Shown here: positions 40,169-51,828 of the stretch, in pieces
How positions within the stretch are numbered: the first letter of the stretch is position 1
How the letters are laid out: every line of letters begins with the position of its first letter
Assembly (NCBI GenBank): GCA_963377175.1
Contig: CAUJNA010000578.1
Span: 104,581-168,580, forward strand
Source: Effrenium voratum
Taxonomy: Eukaryota > Sar > Dinophyceae > Suessiales > Symbiodiniaceae
Reading direction: 5' to 3'
Length of the DNA stretch: 64,000 bases
Notes under the pieces: generated by a model
The model's input: the letters and a program-made list of their open reading frames with translations, nothing else
Told to the model about the DNA's origin: nothing
Database searches by the model: none
Translations under genes and position numbers: made by a program

Positions 40169-40711
40169 GATCTTGGCTCGGGTAGGGCACGAGGATCTTG
40201 GCTTGGGTAGGGCACTTTGATCTTGGCTCGGGTAGGGCACTAGGCTTGGCTCGGGTAGGGCACAAGGCTCCGGGTAGGGCGCTAGATTCTCAGCTCCGGG
40301 CGGCATCCAGCCTCCCCAGGACTGGTCCTGTCCAGGAAAAAAACAGACGAAGATAAGAAACGGTGACGATCTGAAGGCCTCCACGAAGTTGCCTTGCCCC
40401 GACATGGCCGCGGGCCGGGAAAAAAAAGGCGTCCCAAAAAAAAATGCCCTACCCAGAGCCTGAACCTTGTGCCCTGCCCAGAGCCTGATCCTAGTGCCCG
40501 ACCCGGACTATTCGAGCTAAGATCCTAGTGCCCTACCCAGAGCCTGATCCTAGTGCCCTACCCGGAGCCTGATCCTAGTGCCTTGCCCGGAGCCTGATCC
40601 TAGTGCCCTACCCGGAGCCTGATCAAAGTGCCCTACAGTGCCCTACCCGAGCTAAGATTAAAGCGCCCTACCCGAGCTAAGATTAAAGTGCCCTACCCGA
40701 GCCAAGCCAGT
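40169..40711. repeat. 24-bp minisatellite in two inverted arrays
   Basis: Left array 40169-40284: about five units of gatcttggctcgggtagggcac. Right array about 40445-40711: about eleven units of its reverse complement (gtgccctacccgagcc, then aagatt or tgatcc). The 160 bp between contains no repeat. The two arrays together form an imperfect palindrome. Confidence 0.85.
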
Positions 40712-42570
40712 GAACTCCGTAACAATAACTATTGCCGCCATTGTCCAACAATGAGTGGCAATAGTTGTAACATGAAATTATGATGTTATAAAGCTATAAC
40801 TGATAGTTCTTGTAACTTTCACTTGAATTTAGAACTTATAACTTAGAACCTTATAACTTAGAACCTTGGAACTTAGAACCTCTACTTCTGGAACTGAGAG
40901 CTTAGAACTTAGAAATATTTTGTAAAAGCCTTACAACTACTATTTCATCGACGAATAACTCCGTATAACTTGTAACTCGCAGCTTGTATCTACTTGCAAC
41001 TTTAACACTCTTATAGTACTGTATACTGTACACTTATAACTGTAACCGTACTGAATCGTAACTCTGAAGAATCATGAATCATAACTAAATCATAGTCTGA
41101 GTCATAGCTTCATTCATAGGCTCATGACTCATAATTCATAACGATTCATAACTCATCACATAACTCATAAGTTAAATCTGTAATCTGTAATCTCTACAAG
41201 GATTGTCTGTAATAGCAGTAATTTACTGCAATTTAGATTATATTGTCTGATAATATTTAGTTATAACTTAACTATATTTTAATTATGTTTTTGCTTCAAT
41301 TACGTTTCCGTGCCTCGCCCAGGCCCGCGGCTTCAACCCCAACACGACTTTGGTGGATGTGGCCAGCGCCTTGGGCGCAAGGTGCAACTCGCCTCGTCAT
41401 GCAACTTTACGATCCTGCAGCATGCTTGATTGTTTCTTGCATTTTCTACTGCTGCACTGATTGTTGTGCGTTGTTCGGCTAGTTAGTCGGTGTGAGCAAT
41501 GTGAATCATGCGACTTGTGAGTCATAGGCATAGGCTGCCGTCATAGGCTGCTATCATAGGCTGCCTAGGCTATCAGGCCATCAAGGTTAGAATCATATCA
41601 GAATATCATGATTCGTGATTTATGACTCTGACCGCTAGACATATGTGAATCACATGTGTCACATGAGTTGCAAAGGCTGCGGCTTACCGTTACCTGCTTG
41701 GTGACTCAGACTTTGTGGCTAGTGTGCAGCTTTCGACAGTTTCAAGTTGCGTTAAGCTGTGGTGTGGACACTGTGTGCTGTGTAGTCACTAATCTTAGGT
41801 TTACCAAACGATCCGGCACTAGGGATTCATTGAAAGATCTGTGATCTGTTGCTACTTCACTGCTGCAAGTTGTGGCAGTTTGTGACAAGTTCAGTTCTCT
41901 TTAGATTGACTACAGACTTCTACACAGTGATAGTGATAGTCTAGATAGTGCTATAGTACTACTGTACTGAGCCAACTGAGTCATAACTGAAATCATTGAG
42001 TCAATTGAACAATTGTGTCTGCAACACCGTTATTTTACTTCTCCCTGGTTGGCGTGAGTCAGCGCGAACTTGCATGTTGGCCGTGCAAGGAAGCGCTGTG
42101 TCCGGCATGGGCCAGTGTTGCGACGGCTTCGGCGGCGCGTTCTCGTGTCACATGAAGCTCTTCCACCTCGGCGAGCAGAGGTGGTGCCCGGCTCAGGCCA
42201 GGTTGGGCCCGGCCTGTTGAACTTTGAACATAGACGTAGACCGTCTCCGTAGACCGTAGAACTTTGCTTTGCGCTGTTGCGCTGTTTGTCAACGGATCCG
42301 ATTGGCATTGATTCGATTCGGCATTGTTGCTTTTTTGTCGGATGTGCCTTGATGGGTCAGTGGGTGGATGACGTCGGAGGCCGTCGGAGTATGATTTGGG
42401 TCTTGTGACTTGTGTTTTGAAAAGGATGTTTGGCCTGGCCAGGGCCTGGCTCTTTCACTCAGACAAACTTTGGCCTGTGGCTTTAGACGTCGGGATGGTA
42501 CATTCAGCGATTTGAATTGGAGTCCACGGCCATGGTCCATGTCTGGTCCATACATACATGTTACTACTAT

Positions 42571-42655
<85 letters not shown>

Positions 42656-44440
42656 GTATGATTCATACAGTATTCATACAGTATTATTATCAGTATGACT
42701 CTGACTCAGTATATACATTGATTCATAATACTACTACTAGTAACTACTAGTACTAGTAGCTTAGCTAACTAGTAACTACTAGGACTAGTACTGACTAGTA
42801 CTACTTACTAGTACTACTAGTCTAGTAGCCTAGTAGCCTAGTACTGGTACTGTAACTTGTACAGCTCTCAGGTACTCAGTGCCAGTACCAAATTCAATTC
42901 AGCCCGTCAATCCCGCATCCGTTGCGCCTTGCGCTGGAGGCTCTTCTCAGCGGGCAGGGATTCGATCCCAGGGACTTCACCTGGAGTCAGTCCACCTACG
43001 GCAGCGCCAGCCGGTTAGCAGGACACGCGTGTCGGGGATGGGGCTGGGGCCAATGCCACGCACCATCATGACTTGACTCAAATTGACTCTCTAATTGACA
43101 GTCATGTTACGGCCCATGATATAGATAACATGGTAACATGGTCCTGGTTCATCCCGACTCCATGATTTGGAATTTGCAGTCCTTGGCCTTGACCTTGATC
43201 ATTTATCCACGACTGGTTCGGATTCCGATTCCTGATGGATTGCTTGGCAGCTTGACACTCGTTGTGGAAACCGGTACAGTAGCTGCAGTAGACACAGGCA
43301 TGCTGAGACACACGCGCGGTTTACGGACATATGACATACATATCATACATACGTTACATACGGCATACCGTCATCCGCTTACACACAGCACGCAAATAAT
43401 AATACTTCCGGATGATTCCTTGAAGACTGATTGACACAGCAGCTCAGCAGGTTGATCCACAAAATGTTACTTGGTGCAACAGTGCTTTTCACTGGCGGGC
43501 CACTGGTGGGTCTTTGCTTTGTTTGATGTTACTGACGGACGCCCCCCTGGACGGTCTCTTCAGGGTATTGATTTGAATCATTCGATTCCTTGACGAACTT
43601 GGCTTCGCCGTTGGTCGCCGCGTTGCTGTGTCAGTTTGGCGTACCGGCGTACCGCACATTGCCATTGTTTAGATTCATTATTCATTGTGAACTGTTGGAA
43701 GCTGAATGATGTGAAGTCATGAGTCTGACAGTCACAGTCAGAGTGTTTGGGTGGCCCTTGATTGGTCTGGTTTTGAGTTGCAGCCAGCAGTTGCAGAATT
43801 TAAGAATTAGTTTACGGATACGTTGGTGAGAACGCGTAGGTTCGGGGTAGGTGCTGAGTTGACTCTTTGAGCTTGGTGCTTGGGGTCTCGAGTGGGAAGA
43901 GGAGTAGTTTGAGTAGGGTCAGGTCATAGGTCAAGGCAGCCGTAAGCAAGTCAAGGCTTGGCGTAGGCATAGGTCATGGCTGCAGTAGGCCGTAGGATAG
44001 GATCGGAGTGGAGACAGTAGCAGTAGGTGACCTGTCCGGGGCTCATCATTCAGCATTCAGAATTCAGAACTTCGATTCAGAACCCAGAACTTGACATGAG
44101 TTTACTAGAGTTGAGATACATCATGAGTTGCATTGAACTACAGGCAGAGACGACCTTTCGGCCTTTCGCCTAAGCCCGAAACCGCTTTAAGTTGCTTTTT
44201 CCTCTTCAGATTATTCAGATTCAGAAAGGCAGAAAGGCGCTTGGTCACCACAGTTTGTTTGTCTCCTCTGTCAGAGCACCACGAATCGTTGCACTGGTAC
44301 CGCACTTGAAGCGGTGGGATGTAAGTTGATAGTAAGTAAGATTCTTTTTGAAGCCAACTTGCCAACTTCCATCCGAGCCTGAAAACATTCATTGATGATC
44401 GGTGTGTGTGAGTCTGAAGCAGGGTGCCTTTGACTGCATG
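40712..44440. other. AT-rich intron-like region with a few exon-like islands
   Basis: Short motifs such as aacttagaac, gaatcat, gagtcat and actagt are scrambled over several kb, a texture also seen around the exons at 58-60 kb. Islands with coding character on + include 41321-41428 (GFNPNTTLVDVASALGAR after ccag), 42063-42215 (VSGMGQCCDGFGGAFSCHMK) and 42945-43070 (GQGFDPRDFTWSQSTYGSAS). They may be small exons of one gene leading to the frame at 44.5 kb. None is recognised. Confidence 0.35.
42560..42655. repeat. (TAC)n microsatellite
   Basis: About 32 tac units, one early imperfection. It is followed to about 42,860 by scrambled actagt and ctagta motifs. Confidence 0.95.
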
Positions 44441-44508
44441 TTATGTTGCAGCATTTTGGCTGCAACTGCAACAGCGCTTCGGCTGAGCTTTGCAAAGGCT
44501 TTGCTGCA

Positions 44509-45789
44509 ATGGCCACTTTGCAACTTTCGGCAGAGGAAGTCGGTATGCTTGCACGATTCCGCATTCGGAAGCGCAAGCAGGCGGGGCGCCAGGAGGTCTT
44601 GGAGGAGGAACAATATGAGGAAGTCGAGGTTGAGGTTGACGAAGCCCCGCAGACGCACCTGGCGAAGAAGCCGATTGTGGTGCCACCAAGGAAGCGTGCG
44701 AGGGCGCCGGTGCTGCTGCCGCAGGCCCCAGGCACAAAAGCCAAGGCTGCCAGCGCGATAAGGCAGGTGATGCAGCCCATGCCGCCGCAGATGCAGCAGA
44801 TACCGCAGATGCAGCAGACGCACATGGCCCCGCCGAAGCGGCAGATGCCCATGGCGCCGCAGATGCAGCAGATGATGCCCAACGATGCAGCAGATGCCCA
44901 ATGAAGCCCAGGCGCCGCAGATGCAGATGATGCCCAACACGGCCCAGGCGCCGCAGCAGATGTTTAATGGGGCCCAGATGCCCAAGCAGATGCAGATGAT
45001 GCCCAATGGGGCCCAGGAGCAGATGCCGGCGCCGCAGATGTACAATGGGGGGGAGATGTCTCAGATGATGCTCAATGGGGCCCCAGCCGCAGCAGATGCC
45101 CAATGGGGCCCAGGTGCCGCAGATGCACACACCGATGCAGCAGATGCAGCAGATGCCCAATGCGCCGATGCAGCAGATCCAGATGCAGATGACGCCCAGG
45201 TGCTGCAGCAGATGCCCAATGCGCCGATGCAGCAGACGCCCAATGGGGCCCAGACGCAGATGATGCCCAATCGGGTTCAGGCGCAGCAGATGATGAATGG
45301 GGCCCAGGTGCCGCAGATGCAGCAGATGGTCAACGGGGCCGAGGTGCCGCAGATGCAGCAGATTGGGCATGGGGCCCAGATGCAGCAGATGATGCGCAAT
45401 GGGGCCCAGGCGCCGCAGATGCAGCAGATGCCCAATGGGGCCCAGATGCAGCAGATGATGCCCAATGGGGCCCAGGCGCCGCAGATGCAGCAGATGCCCA
45501 ATGGGGCCCAGGCGCAGATGCAGCAGACGATGCCCAATGGGGCCCAGGCGCAGATGCAGCAGATGACGAGGCCCAGGTGCAGCAGATGCCCAACGAGATG
45601 CAGCAGATGCCCAATGTGGCCGGCCAGGCGCAGCAGATGCAGCAGATGATGCCCAATGGGGCACAGGCGCCTATGCAGATGCAACAGAACGCGGAGAGGG
45701 ACGACGAGGTGAAGTCTGCAGTGTCCGACTCGGAGGCTGCAAAGCGACAAGATGACGGACTACGTCCCGACAGAGGTGCCTTCCGATGA
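44509..45789 (+). CDS. Gln/Met-rich tandem-repeat protein, frame-shifted repeats
   Basis: The preferred start is the ATGGCC at 44509 (MATLQLSAEEVGMLARFRIR). The frame then holds an acidic run (VLEEEQYEEVEVEVDEAP), a basic nuclear-signal-like patch (PPRKRARAP), and from about 44770 repeats built on QMQQMPNGAQAP. The repeat is readable in all three frames (the second as ADAADAQWGPGAADA). The frame changes near 44884 and again after 45550; downstream a frame ends in SEAAKRQDDGLRPDRGAF (stop 45787), while another ends VPTEVPSDED at 45793. Unit slippage probably caused the shifts; hidden introns are possible. A perfect 8-bp-stem hairpin (gttgcagc/gctgcaac) lies at 44443-44464. Function unknown; nuclear location is inferred only from the basic patch. 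Confidence 0.55.
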
Positions 45790-45894
45790 GGACTAGCCGG
45801 GAGGGCAGCCGGAATAGCGGCCGGAGCCAGCCTCGCAAGCTGCAAGCCCTCAAAACTAGGAGAATAACAAAGTTTCAGGTTCAAATCAATGTTG

Positions 45895-47376
45895 TCATTG
45901 ATCATGAGTGGACTCACCAATGCCAATCGATTTGAGCCAGAGTCTGATCACTGCAGCTTGCCGGCTGGCGGCTGGCGCCTTTTTTCCTGCCACTGCGAGT
46001 GGTCCAATGGTCCACTGCCACTGGCTTGGGCTTTTCTTGTGTCCGGACTCCTGCCACTTGATCACCTCTATGATGCCCATGTATCGTTTTGCTCTCGAAG
46101 TTGAAGGTGGGAATATGTCGTTATTTCGGTCGTCAATGACTGCGTCGATGTCGACCCATCCACCTTCATCGCATCTGAAAACACTTCCTCGGCAATTGCC
46201 GATTTTGTGTCGAAGGACTCTGCACAGGTTGTGAGATAGCTGGTTTGCTTGATCTCTCGTAGCAAATACCGAGCGATCGTCGCCAATCTTGCATAGTGGA
46301 GCACCGTCAAAGGGAGTAACGCAGAAATTGACGCTCTTGCCGAGCTGCATCACATCCACTTGTTCAAGGTTGGCACCCTTGGGAAAGTACATGGGGTCAA
46401 CAATAGATGCGTACGCCCATGGCATATGCACATCGCTCACGTCGCCGAACTTCGGGATGTAACATGGGATGGTGTCACACCCTCGCTCTAGCGTCGTCTT
46501 GAACGTTCTGTTGTCCCCGCACGGATTGTAGGTGAGGTCCACGCCACCGCATTGTAGCTCTCCTCCCTCAGCCGTGTCAGCCATCTCCACCAGATTGATG
46601 GTATAGCTATACATTTCTATTATCTCTTTCCCTTCTTGTCCTCCTTTCTTGCGTTCCTTGGACGTCGATGAGAACGGTTCTCCCGTATCCCCCATTTCTT
46701 CATCCGAGGAAACATGATCGCTGCTGAAAAGCTCACGGATCTTCTTCATCGCCTTCTCATTCCCAGCAGCCTCCTCATAGTTCTTGCAGTCGCCGTCGTG
46801 GGCCATGTTCGCGCATCTCATGCAAATTCCCATCTCTCCCATGCACTTCTCCATTGAGACCAGGAACTCGAGTGCAGCTTTCCGCCCATCGATCACTCGC
46901 TGCTTCTTCTCTTCTTTCTCAACGTTGGGCTGAGAGCTTCGGCTCGGGTCTGGCACTTGACCAAGACCGTCGCCTTCACTCCCTGTTGCCTTCCTCTTGG
47001 ATCCTTGGGTGGCATGCTCGGTCGTCAGGGATCGCGGATGTCTGGGCTTGACCATGTTCATGATGTCCAACACTTCTTTCGTGGGCGCCCCAAGCTGGGC
47101 GGATGGTTTGTTCCGCTTTCGGTTCTGGCCCGTCGTGTGGCTCACGTTCCCGGCGAGGTGTCGTACGATTGAGTGCTCAAACTCCCTCTTGATCTTCCAT
47201 GCATCTTTCCACAATGGAAGTTCGTGCTGAAAGTACGACATCACCTCAAAGAATCCCAATATCATCTCGACGACGTCCCCCAAGGGCTCCTCATTCGTAG
47301 TCTGTCCCAGGAGCTTTCTACATCGTCCCCTGATCAAGCACGCTCTTGATCCAGGATGAATAGGCCACGTTGCCAA
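45895..47376 (-). pseudogene. Retroelement accessory frame with truncated Tpt1/KptA-like region
   Basis: 493-codon minus frame. N-terminal half: basic and low-complexity with KRKATGSEGDGLGQ and a Cys-rich CMGEMGICMRCANMAHDGDC. C-terminal half: DQANQLSHNLCRVLRHKIGN then GSVFRCDEGGWVDIDAVI, which matches the N-terminal lobe of the RNA 2'-phosphotransferase family (LS--L--VLRH, then GWV-ID-LI). The ADP-ribosyltransferase-like half with its RA--GHS motif is missing; the frame instead ends in unrelated sequence at 45895, about 100 bp from the Gln/Met-rich gene on the other strand. It is therefore the truncated 3' end of the copia-like element. Confidence 0.5.
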
Positions 47377-47953
47377 GATCCTTGTCTATCACAAAGATGG
47401 AGGTCCTCTCCTCAACTCCCTCGGAATTCTTCCGCGTGATCGCATCCCGGGATGCACACAATTGCTTCCCGTGTCCGTTGTTGTAGAACTGTGCTGCCTG
47501 ATCCACTGTCATGCTCACGAAGCCCACGTGGGATAGCTCTTTCTTCAGCTTGGAATATGCAAGTTCCCGTATAATCGTGGTCATGGCCTGAACATTGTTG
47601 ACGTCCACCATGAGATGCTGAAGATCCGGGATCGCAATCACGCATTCTGCGAAAAGTCGCGTATACAGCTTCCTCCCTTCAGTTGATCTCACAACACCGT
47701 TCGTGTCCGCATTCCAGTTCGCGCAACAGTTCACGCAAGAAGTGGGATTGTACTTTGAGTTTGACCCGAGCACCTTCGACTTGTTCATCTGCATCTCCTT
47801 CACGCAAAGTTCGCAGATTAACTCACTGAGCTCGGTGACCGTATACCATCGAAGACGTTGATCGCTGACATCGATGTTCCCAAACGCATCTCGTCCGCCG
47901 TGTCCTTCATTCTGCCGTTCTTGTCTCCGTTTCGATTGAGCAGTGAAGGCCAT
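47318..47953 (-). pseudogene. Retroelement accessory frame, unassigned
   Basis: 211 codons: DVSDQRLRWYTVTELSELIC, a Cys motif TSCVNCCANWN, LQHLMVDVNNVQAMTTIIRE and ISSWIK-type end. It overlaps the next frame (47376) by 59 bases in another phase, consistent with one ancestral reading frame broken by a shift. No family recognised. Confidence 0.45.
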
Positions 47954-48054
47954 GGAAAGCTACGTCGCGATTCACGCGCACCACAACCAAGCCCTTGCAC
48001 GTGATGACGAGGTCGGATATCGTCTTTTGCAAGGAGTCAATGATGGGGTGGCGG

Positions 48055-48528
48055 TCACCTGCCTCTCATGCACACCCAGTCATAGAGCGACATCCAAATG
48101 TGCACCGACACAGGTGAGTCATCCATGTCTCGCCTCCGTCGTTCGACGATGAGCTTTTCCAGTTTCTGCAATCGGGAGATGATGCTCATCGTATCTGCGG
48201 ACGAGGAGACTTGCTCACTCGAACCGTAGTACGATTTCTCCTCGATGTTTGTCCATCCCTGTTCGTTGACCATCATCTGGAAGGTCTTCGTGCTCCCTTT
48301 TGCATTGACAACCAGGACCAAGAAGCTCTTCTTCTGAATCATCATGTCGCGTATCGTTGCCCCACCAATGGGGCCCCTTTTCTGCTCCTTGATGATCCGG
48401 ATCAACCGTCCAGGTGCGTTGTCTGGGTTCTTCTCTGCCTGTATCAACGCGTTGATGGCTTTGGCGCCCGGCGTCCAGTAATCAAGCATCCTGTTTGGGC
48501 ACACATGAAAGCATACAGCTGAAGCCAT
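48055..48528 (-). pseudogene. Retroelement accessory frame, unassigned
   Basis: 157 codons with IKEQKRGPIGGATIRDMM, KKSFLVLVVNAKGSTKTFQM and a short coiled coil IISRLQKLEKLIVERRRR. Same strand and spacing as the neighbouring frames of the copia-like element. Not recognised. Confidence 0.42.
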
Positions 48529-48543
48529 GCCGCATTCCCTTTT

Positions 48544-49309
48544 TTAACATAGGAAAGAATGATCTTCTCTGCGCTGGTCTTCTCCTCTGAAATGTACCAG
48601 CGAAGAAGTCAGGCATCTCAGCATACACTCCCAATATGTCGCGTTCTTCCCATCTGCGAGACACGGCCCAAATACAGTTTGTATGATTGGGTACCCTGTG
48701 TTGGCGTCTATGTTGAACTTCACGCTGACAGTTGCGCCACTCAGAGTAATACCCCCCTCGAATGAGGTGTATGTGTCGAGCCCAGCAGTTGGGTTGATGA
48801 TCGTCCATCTGTCATCATCACCACCGGAGTTCATGCGGAATATGGAGTCGATGATCTCGTTGTCGATCTTGACGGCATCGCTTGCATGCGACCCCCCACT
48901 TGAAGCTCCCTGCTGGGGGACTGGCCCACCAGAGGTTTGGCTCCTTTGCCCGGAGCTCGACGCTGACTTCTGCTGTCGCTCTGTCTTCTGCGGCGGTTCC
49001 GTCTTCGATGAACCCATTACCCACCACGTCGGCTCCTCTCCGATCGCGAAGTCCTCGGGGCCTCTCCAGTTCCCTGTCGGCTTCGTTAACGGTGCAGTAG
49101 GCGTTCTGGTAGAAGTCGATCACGTTGTCCTTCTCCGCCTTCTTTTCAATCTCCTTCAACCAGCTTACCCACTTGCGCCGATCTTGGTTCTCAGCGGCCC
49201 TGTCAGCCGCGTGTGGCGCCAAGCTGATGGAGTTGATGTTCATCGCAGGCAGCGCGGATTTGTAGATCATGTCGATACACCAGTTTCCTTGGTTTCCCGA
49301 CCGGCACAA
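48544..49309 (-). pseudogene. Retroelement accessory frame, frameshifted, unassigned
   Basis: 49309 to about 49010 reads KSALPAMNINSISLAPHAA and WVSWLKEIEKKAEKDNVIDF, then the frame changes and 49017-48544 reads ASDAVKIDNEIIDSIFRMN and YTSFEGGITLSGATVSVKF. Gln/Ser-rich linker at the junction. It directly follows the polymerase frame (end 49267, 43-base overlap). Unknown function. Confidence 0.45.
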
Positions 49310-51699
49310 GGTCCATGTTCATGGTTTCCATTACACTTCTTGGACAATGAGCTGCCAAGGTCAAAGTTCCACGAAATAACTCTCCATGGTTTCTTGATTG
49401 GCATGGGTTTCTTCGCATACCTTTGCTTCAAGCCATAGCGACACCCATCAAACTCATGACTAATGCCATCATGAACAACCTCATGCAGTCTCTCATCCTT
49501 CCAATAATCGCAACTTCCAGGCAACTCAAACAAAATCGCAGCTCGTTTCGTCATGGCATGCCGTTTGATTTCAACGAACCGTTCAAACAATTTCCAAAAT
49601 TCCTTCTGTTTGGCCTCGATTTTCTCTGCGGTGTCAACTCCGCGAGTCTTGTTGAGGCGTGCCCATGATGATCCCCCCGTGCAAGGCCCGGCGAAGAACA
49701 ACAAATCGGAAGGTTTAGTAAGCACATGTCTGGCGATTCTCCCCCCGTACTCGCTCAGTAAGTCATCGACCAAAGTGATGGTGACGACCTGCGGCCCGTT
49801 CTGGCGGGCAAGGGCAGTGAACCAGTTACGCGGTTCGGAACATGCCATCAGCACAATAGGCCGAGCCAAGTCAACACTGTATAATGTGACGACTGTGCGA
49901 GTTCTCATACCAGGAAGCGAGACATGCGCCGGAGCGCGAAGCACACCACCGTCATGTTTAACCATCGCGAGCTCAATACCCGGCGCTAACTGTGGTTTGT
50001 GCTTCACCGCAATGCGATATGGAACAAAACAACGACCAGGAACAAGTTGCTCATGACTGATATGCAAACAACGCATAAGCAGCTTCAACCGGAGCAAAGT
50101 TTCCAAAGCAAGGTCATTGACACATTTTAATTCAATGCGCTCGTTCGACAGTTCTTCAACGAATGCGGCCAGCACGGACTGCATGTCAACATCCCCGGAC
50201 CCGACATGAATTGGTCGTGGTCGTGGAGATTGCTCCTGCGCCGGTACAGCAACCGGTACGGGATGAAACTGCCAAACTGCGCGTTCAACCCACCCATCAA
50301 TCCGCTCACACTGTAATCCAGGGTCAACCCTGTCCTCAACCTTGAGCCATGACCCGTTCCTCAGAAACCAAGTGGAACGAAGCCACTTGCTCCCGAATGG
50401 TGTCATAACCGCGAGTGGAGGTTTCACACGCATCAATCTGGGTCCTTTAGCAACGACAACCGGATCATGCCCTTCATGCTCATGCAGTCCTTCTTTGGAT
50501 GTCAATCCGGACCACCACAGGTCCGGGGGCATGATCGGAATGTGTGTGTACGGAAATGTGGGAACTCCGTCAACCGTTCCCGAAGCGGTCTGCATGGTCC
50601 CTTTTATGGGATCACACGTAGGTGTGAGCGCCTTTAGGGTATCCGGGTCAGACAGCAAGCTCGGGTCGAGTAGACCAATCTGCAAACATGCATGCTTCCA
50701 TTTGCGTCCATCATTGAACGCCTTGGTGTAGATGTCAGCCGCCATTCTGTCGGTGACCTCATACGCCAAATACATGTAATCACGTGTGAACATCTCATGC
50801 ATCCACGAAATGCAAACACCATGGCTTCTCTCAAGGTGGCGCATCGTGGGGTTTCTCCCCGATCGCACGACACCGATCATAGCCTTGTTATCGTCATAGA
50901 ACACAAAGTTCGGTGACTTCTTGAGAATCCGCTGCAACAACTTTAGAGCAGGCATACCCATCGCTCTCATGGCAACATCGGCCGCAACTATTTCGGCCTC
51001 AGGAGTTGAGTGACTCACACAACCCTGTCTTTTTGAGCTGCCAGACAACGGAAACCGAGTATTAGGCCCTTGTATATTCAAGTGTCCACCAGAGGTGGAA
51101 CGTAGCGAGTCGACACATCCTGCAAAGTCAGCGTCCGCATACAAGGCCAAGTGCACATCATCCATGGAGTCTCCGACCCAACCGACCATGCGCCAATGTT
51201 TCGTATGATGTACATAGCACATCAAATGATGCAAACCCCGATCATCGGAGTCAGTCCACCTGTGCACATTCCGTGCCAGGCGATTCACTTGCCGCAACAA
51301 ATCGAAGCGGGCAATCCGCGCACCGTACAGCAACTTCATTAGTACGCTAGCGGCATGCGGAGCAAGGTGTCCACGCACGGGCTCCTTCATGGCCAACTCA
51401 GGAGTCCCTCCCCGCTGGTCCGGCGCTGTGGCAGAACCGTCGGTGGGCACAAGATTGTTACACCAATTGCACACGACTGACGGCCCCTCTTTGGCAGGCT
51501 TCCGTGAGACGTGATTCTTTGTTTCTTCATGCAACTCAGGAGTGACAACCTTATTCAACTTTACATCGCCCGCCACCTCAAGATAGCGGTCGACACAGGA
51601 ACGTAGGAACTGTTCCATGTCATAGGTCACCGTTGTGACTCGGTGTCCGTTCCCGAGAGTGACGTGCATCCAGACCGATTGCATCGACAGACATCTCAA
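49267..51699 (-). pseudogene. Ty1/copia-like polymerase remnant: RT end, RNase H and a methyltransferase-like tail
   Basis: 810-codon frame. Residues about 25-45: the end of a copia-type reverse transcriptase (VTYDMEQFLRSCVDRYLEVA). Then a Cys pair VVCNWCNN, connection sequence, and RNase H with ALYADADFAGC, STSGGHL, SHSTPEAEIVAADVA and FYDDNKAMIGVV. The reverse transcriptase fingers, palm and YVDD box are absent: only about 130 bases separate this frame from the integrase. The last 250 residues (DLLFFAGPCTGGSSWARLN, ILFELPGSCDYWKD, then CNGNHEHGPCAG) look like a separate domain. PCTGG and ELP are loosely like motifs IV and VI of cytosine-5 methyltransferases; this is weak. The element cannot copy itself. 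Confidence 0.65.
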
Positions 51700-51828
51700 T
51701 CCCCTCCAGAGTCTCGTTGGCAGCCTTGTACTTCTGTTGTATTGGGAATGTCAGAGGTGACTTGAGAATCATCCTCTCCGTCTGATGTGGCATTCTCAAT
51801 CGAGGTGGAACCTTTGCTTTCTTGATGT

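Noticed and set aside
42920..43050. tRNA gene suggested by ggattcgatccc
   Set aside because: Only a B-box-like string. No A-box or acceptor pairing; the stretch reads better as an exon-like island.
44389..45926. Minus frames of 157-407 codons rich in ICC, HLLHL or ASAASA
   Set aside because: Antisense of the Gln/Met repeat gene. The + strand has the non-repetitive N-terminus and plausible start.
47943..49438. Plus frames over the copia accessory region
   Set aside because: Antisense of longer, consistently arranged minus frames.
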